A stretch of DNA of 64,000 nt from Catenaria anguillulae PL171 (lineage: Eukaryota > Blastocladiomycota > Blastocladiomycetes > Blastocladiales > Catenariaceae): the NCBI GenBank assembly GCA_002102555.1, contig MCFL01000005.1, forward strand, positions 1 through 64,000, read 5' to 3'. The notes beneath the pieces were generated by a model. The model saw nothing but the letters and a program-made list of their open reading frames with translations. It did not search any database and was not told the DNA's origin. Shown one piece after another: positions 59,715 through 64,000 of the stretch. Every line of letters begins with the position of its first letter. Position 1 is the stretch's first letter. The translations under genes were made by a program, and so were the position numbers.

Positions 59715-61732
59715 CTACTTTCTAGTGGGAGTGGAAATGAACTGTGGACACGATGAGAAAGAGGGACGGCCAGATGGCATGTAAGACGGAGGGAACGGCG
59801 GAGGTGGCATGGAAGATTGGGAGGACTTTTGAGGAGTTTCGTAAATCGACATTTGCGCACAAGGCGAGACATAGGGAGGTCTGTTGCTGCTGACAGTATG
59901 GGGATGCAGCGGAGATGGGGTGACGGGAGCAGAGTCACGAGAGTTGGGTTGGCGCAACACTTGAAGATTACTTGAGGATGGGGATGGGGTTGAATACGCC
60001 ACTTGCCGTGCTTCTTGCAGAATCAAGTTTACTCGGAGGGATTTGGGGTGGGCAGAGTGCGCAGAGAACGAATGGGAGAACATATTCTCCTGATTGGAGC
60101 CAGTCGAGAGTGCATGCATCAAACTGTGAGGGCGAGGAGTCATGGGTAAACCCATGAACGGAATGTACGGGTTGAGCGGCAGCTGGGTGCTTGATGGGGC
60201 TGGTGAGAATGGTGGATGGGTAGTCGGGCCAGTGGATACGCTAGCATTTGGCGTTGGTGGTGGATGGGCATGCCGCTTGGCGGGCGCATTGATGAGTGAT
60301 GAGGTCGTCTGCTGCCCAGTGGTGGACGGGCGAGGGGGTGGTGCTTGAGACGGTGGTCCGACAAGAATCGAAGTGGCTTCATGTGGCTTTTCACCGAGAC
60401 GGCCCCATTGTGCGTGCATTGACGGAATGTTGCAATAAATCGAATTCAGCGGAGGGAACAAGGCGGCGCGGAGGTAGCATGGGCATTTCGTCGCAAGCGC
60501 TTCAAGGCTCTCGGCATCAAACCCGGTCTGGTTGAGAAGCATGGATGCGAGTTGGTGTTGCATAGACCGCGGAAAGAGCGAGGACCGACGGAAGACGTGG
60601 TTGGGAGTCGCTCTGGAGTTGAATGTTGTGCACACGGCGATGTCGATGGCGTTGAAGACCGCTGCATGCTGTGGACGCTTGTCCTTTGCTGCTTTCGTAG
60701 TCGTCGGTGGTTGACATTCGAGTGGAGAGACAGGGAGAGTGACACGGTGCGGATTTGATACGCGGGCGCCGGAAATGAGTTGGCGTTGGTGAGGTATTGT
60801 TGAGCAATCGATGGACGTTTCTCTTGGCAACGAGGGTGAGGGTCGCACTGAGCGCCATGACAGGGACACTGCCAAGCAATGGGCGGAGTGTTCCAATGTC
60901 GCGACATGATGCACGGAAGGTACCTGCACTTGCCCTACAAACAGCGAAAGTGCCAATGATGTGAGTGGGGATCATGGGAACATGAGGGGACTCTTGAGAA
61001 GTTCACACCATTCTTCGATTAAATGACACTCGTCTACCGCGACGACAGGAATGTGCGGCCGTTCAAGGAATGGGAGCGGCGCAAACGAGCGGCGAAACGA
61101 CGAAAGGGCAAATTCGGGCGTCATAAACACTGGCGGATGTGTAGATGGGTATGAGTCAAGCGGTCCCACGATTATGCATGGCGCGAGGAGAGCATGAGAG
61201 AGGGCGTACAGAAATGCAGCTCGCCGCGGACGAATCGCTTCCAAATCTTCCAGTTATCGTTCTGCATTCCTTGCCGACGACGACCTTGGAACATTTCGGC
61301 AGTGAATCCACGAGCACGCAGCGCACAGATCTGACAGTGGGGTGTGAGACGTTGAATGGGAGAGAGGCTGCACAAGCATGGAAATACCTGATCCGCCGCC
61401 AGTGCAAGAAGTGGACAGATAACAATGACCGTGCCCCCAGTCAAAGCGGGAATGAGCTGGAAGCATAGGCTTTTGCCAAACCCAGTTGGGAGGGTGATGA
61501 CTGTATCCTTCTCAAGTAGACATGCCTGAATAGCTGCGAGCTGCTCTGGTTTGATGCAATTCAATCCGAAAACAGTGGCAGCTTTCCTTTTGATTTTGTT
61601 GTCAATCGTTGGCAGAGGATCACTGACAAAACGCTGGCGCGGAAACTTAAGAGCGGATGCAAGGGAAGGCGGCGGGTATGGTGGTGGCTGCCGCGGGGAC
61701 AGACGATTGCTGTTTCTGGGACTCACAGGCAT
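59715..61732 (-). CDS. RecQ-like single-lobe DEAD/DECH helicase gene with Pro-rich tail
   Basis: Exons in coding order: 61732-61388, 61330-61210, 61129-61009, 60934-60762, 60688-59715 (1734 nt, 577 aa). Introns 1-3 (57, 80, 74 nt) are well supported by frame and by the second copy at 1.7-2.2 kb. The last junction is tentative. Residues ~55-120 carry the Q-motif-like GLNCIKPEQLAAIQA and Walker A TLPTGFGKSLCFQLIPAL. Next come MTPEFALSS, motif II VVAVDECHLIEEW (~185-197) and motif III PVMALSATLT. These are SF2/RecQ features. I find no second helicase lobe (motifs IV-VI, RQC). After ~250 the chain is Pro/Ser/Thr-rich, with LNQTGFDAESLEALATKCPC the only folded-looking segment. It may be a truncated or repurposed helicase. 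Confidence 0.6.
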
Positions 61733-62347
61733 GACGGAAAGCGGGACTGTGTCGTAAGGAAAACGGATCCGGAGGAGCGAGGACTAATGCTTACTTGTCT
61801 CGCATCTCGCGGTGTCTCCAACTGCTTTGTTGGGGCGTCGATCGGTCACAGCGGGATTCGAACATGGGCACTCTAGTCCAAAAGGATTCCGACCGCCGGC
61901 TTAACGGCTCGGTCACGGACACCTGAAAATGGCCGCAAAAACAGGTCATATAAGTACGCCATGCCGTTTTCTGGGGTTGGTTTGGCGAGTTTGGGACACT
62001 ACTGGGCCTTGGAGAGCGACTAGCCATACACCCAGCTTATGAGAGGTTGAGCACACACGGCACAAGTCACATTTACGACTCTCGACAGATGCGCCTCATG
62101 GGAACACCCAGCCTGGACAGTCGCGCGCCTGCTGCTGGCGCTGTATGCCGCGAAATCCTTAACTAATTTTTGTGCTAGTACAATGAGAGTGTATCGTTCA
62201 TTTGATACCAGACTGAGGCCTTTACCATGAGAATTGAATGCGTAGTGGGCCACATTTCTGCCAGGATGGACAAGGGCATTTTCCGAGCACTGACGCGTAC
62301 ATTTCGTCCCAGACCCACTGACGTGGGGCACGTGACCGTGCCAAACA
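61733..62347. other. Upstream flank of the RecQ-like gene
   Basis: It holds the tRNA-like sequence listed separately, and otherwise short open frames. The minus strand at about 62.25-62.45 kb has a Cys-rich stretch (HCAALCDHCLARSRAPRQW, then CPCPSW) of unknown meaning. Confidence 0.4.
61846..61930 (-). tRNA. tRNA-Ser-like sequence, probably degenerate or SINE-type
   Basis: On the minus strand an A-box-like TGACCGAGCCGTTAAG is followed 50-odd bases later by a good B-box, GTTCGAATCC. The middle (GAATCCTTTTGGACT) is like class II serine tRNAs with a variable arm. I could not pair the acceptor ends or the T stem properly, and the anticodon loop cannot be placed with certainty. So this is more likely a tRNA pseudogene or the head of a tRNA-derived SINE than a working tRNA. 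Confidence 0.35.
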
Positions 62348-63226
62348 GTGATCACAGAGAGCGGCACAATGACTCACGGATGTGGGGCGGGTTTCGAGAC
62401 TAGTCCCCACCCACGACATGTGGAGATCACCAAGATCCTTGGCGAGGACTCCATTCCCCATCCGCAATCCAACCTGTACAAGGATGTTTTGAGGAGGATC
62501 GTCGCTGCCCTTGTCTCTGTCGAGTATTTACCGTGGCGAAGAAGTCTTGCAACCTTTCGCAGATGCTCGCGGCAGATATGTGCTCAAGCCAAGCAAGGTG
62601 CAGTCGTGGAGAATGCCATTCCCGAAATCGCTAGCCACAATGCGACACCAACCGAGGTTGAAGGCTTCGCGGATTGTGTTAATTCAAGCATCCGGTTTCT
62701 CGCATCCAATCCCACCTTGTCGCTTGACATACCATCATTCCTGCCGCTCGTAACCGTGCGGGACACGCATCCAAACCGCAACGCATGGAGGCTCGAGATT
62801 GCCAATGTGCTTGGCGACCCAATACTCGCATCCAATTCTGAAGACCACCATGTTGTTCTTTTCATTTCCGTCATTGTTTCTGTGATTTGCCACCATGGTG
62901 CCCCCATTGCTGTGTACTGGGATGATACACTGTTGCTCATTGCCGCCTTCCTTGTGCCCTGCCAGGAGTTCCTACTGTGCGGCTCGCGTTCTTTTGGCGC
63001 TGTCCTGTCTGTGGTTGATGGCCGGGACATGGACATTGATGTCGCACCCACCGTGCCTGATAGACTGCAGCGGCAGCGCCGCGAGCGGCCAGTGGCCGTC
63101 AGCGAGTCGCTGTGGGTGCTCGACTCTGGCGCCTCGATCTTCGGTTCGCCCTGTGGAGGGGTGAAGGCCGCGGATGCGTCAGAAGCTGACCACCAGCCTG
63201 ATAGAAGCGAAGTACATATGATATGA
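62348..63226 (+). CDS. Unidentified reading frame with a retropepsin-like DSGAS motif
   Basis: An open frame of 292 aa. Residues ~1-110 are mixed. Hydrophobic segments lie around 165-225 (HVVLFISVIVSVICHHGAPI, then LLLIAAFLVPCQEFLLCGS). Near the end, SESLWVLDSGASIFGSP matches the active-site style W-x-L-D-S-G-A-S of Ty1/copia-type aspartic proteases, but the rest of a protease fold does not follow. It may be a chance match or the end of a decayed polyprotein. It sits in the element-rich tract, so I infer mobile-element origin. The frame may also contain unrecognised introns. Confidence 0.35.
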   Translation: MITESGTMTHGCGAGFETSPHPRHVEITKILGEDSIPHPQSNLYKDVLRRIVAALVSVEYLPWRRSLATFRRCSRQICAQAKQGAVVENAIPEIASHNATPTEVEGFADCVNSSIRFLASNPTLSLDIPSFLPLVTVRDTHPNRNAWRLEIANVLGDPILASNSEDHHVVLFISVIVSVICHHGAPIAVYWDDTLLLIAAFLVPCQEFLLCGSRSFGAVLSVVDGRDMDIDVAPTVPDRLQRQRRERPVAVSESLWVLDSGASIFGSPCGGVKAADASEADHQPDRSEVHMI

Positions 63227-63841
63227 CCAAGAAGCCAAGCCACATGTCCACCTCGGCAGCATGCGAGCTCGGAAGAAGACCGCACTTGTACGAATTGAGC
63301 CCAAGGGAGTACGGGAACCGGCGAGCCCCGGCCCCGGTGGGAATTGTGGGGAACGGTAGACGCGTGTCTGGTGCGACAGAGTCGAGGAATCAGTGAACGG
63401 GACTAGGCCACCCAGCCCTGAGACTGAGAGAGATGCGAGAAACTATCGACGACCTGTTGTATGAGCCAGGAGGGCAAATTCAAGCGGAACGGAAGCAATC
63501 AGGGGTATGTACTAAAAAGACTGAAGCAATCCTGTCGGCCGGTAATTGGCCGTGCAGATGATGATCTCATGGGTTGTGTGGGCAACCTGTGGGCAACCCA
63601 CGGTTCAGCCTTCGTTTGGGGCATCACAACTCCTCCAGCACTGGCCAGCGGCCAACCGCCCGGCGGCCCGTGCAAAATTGATGCCCAGGTCTGGAATCTG
63701 CAACAGTGGATCGAGGTGGTGATTGTATTTATCGACGTCGACGGCACAATTCAAAAGGGCAGGATCCCTTCCTTCTCTTTCTCTGTCTCGCAGAATGGGA
63801 AATAGTCCGCATCCATGAACCCCTCATCCACGTGAAGGAAA
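63227..63841. other. Upstream region of the last gene
   Basis: A 114-codon open frame at 63461-63805 lies here. It has no family similarity and ends 36 bp before the next start, so it is probably 5' UTR. CCACGTGA lies directly before the start codon (near 63830). Confidence 0.4.
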
Positions 63842-63973
63842 ATGTCAGATTTCTTGTCGGCCACCCCGCTGCCCGTGCTTTTGCTCGCAGGCCTCGGCGC
63901 CATTGCCCTGCTGCGCTACTCGTTCTCGCTCGGCCGCCTTGCCGTCAACCTGTTTGCCCGTGGCGGCGTCTCG
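63842..63973 (+). CDS. First exon of a probable very-long-chain 3-ketoacyl-CoA reductase (partial)
   Basis: The 44-codon exon begins MSDFLSATPLPVLLLAGLGA. A membrane helix follows, then RYSFSLGRLAVNLFARGGVS, stopping at a GTATGC donor at 63974. The remaining exons lie beyond the window. An N-terminal hydrophobic anchor followed by 'L..L...F..PG.S' directly before the Rossmann fold is how ER 3-ketoacyl-CoA reductases (IFA38/HSD17B12) start. The catalytic SDR part is not in view, so this is an informed guess; another ER short-chain dehydrogenase is possible. Confidence 0.45.
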
Positions 63974-64000
63974 GTATGCTGACCACTGACCTCGGATCAA

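Noticed and set aside
63461-63805. 114-aa protein upstream of the last gene
   Set aside because: No domain, mixed composition, and it ends 36 bp before the next start. Treated as upstream untranslated sequence.

Overview
This is a nuclear window from a eukaryote with short spliceosomal introns (GT...AG, mostly 55-105 nt). It is most likely a zoosporic (flagellated) fungus, for example Blastocladiomycota or Chytridiomycota. Four things support this: fungal-type core genes (UTP13, ISY1, NOP53, RIX7, RSP5, NFS1), an alternative oxidase, two SWEET sugar transporters, and a full-length axonemal outer-arm dynein heavy chain. The dynein is only useful to a cell that builds a cilium, which rules out Dikarya. 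The phylum is an inference; nothing here names a species.

Layout. 0.2-3.0 kb: inverted repeat and decayed minus-strand RecQ-like helicase sequence. 3.1-9.0 kb: UTP13 (-), ISY1 (+), NOP53 (-), joined by short divergent promoters. 9.3-16.3 kb: a 2315-residue coiled-coil protein (+). 16.3-18.4 kb: no recognisable gene. 18.4-20.1 kb: NFS1 (-). 20.2-22.2 kb: sequence without intact genes, with a Pif1-like helicase relic. 22.3-26.5 kb: small basic protein (-), SWEET 1 (+), disordered protein (-). 27.9-28.8 kb: SWEET 2 (+). 29.9-43.9 kb: outer-arm dynein heavy chain (+), six exons. 44.9-46.1 kb: alternative oxidase (-). 47.1-49.0 kb: LON/RING protein (+). 49.1-51.6 kb: RIX7 AAA-ATPase (-). 52.0-54.5 kb: RSP5/NEDD4-type ubiquitin ligase (+), with an apparent one-base frameshift in the HECT domain. 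54.6-63.2 kb: a mobile-element-rich tract. It holds a Ty3/gypsy-like integrase relic, a spliced 838-residue gene resembling fungal DUF6589 proteins, a convergent RecQ-like helicase gene, a tRNA-like sequence and an unidentified reading frame. 63.8 kb to the end: first exon of a probable 3-ketoacyl-CoA reductase.

Functional themes. Three genes (UTP13, NOP53, RIX7) serve ribosome assembly. NFS1 and AOX act in mitochondria. The dynein serves motility and the SWEETs sugar transport. The palindrome TCACGTGA recurs only in non-coding gaps, several next to housekeeping genes. The most interesting possible system is the convergent DUF6589-like/RecQ-like pair at 56.7-61.7 kb. A degenerate relative of the helicase, with a matching intron position, lies at the other end of the window.

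Exon joins were built by hand from splice sites, reading-frame continuity and family conservation. For the main genes the summed exon lengths are multiples of three.
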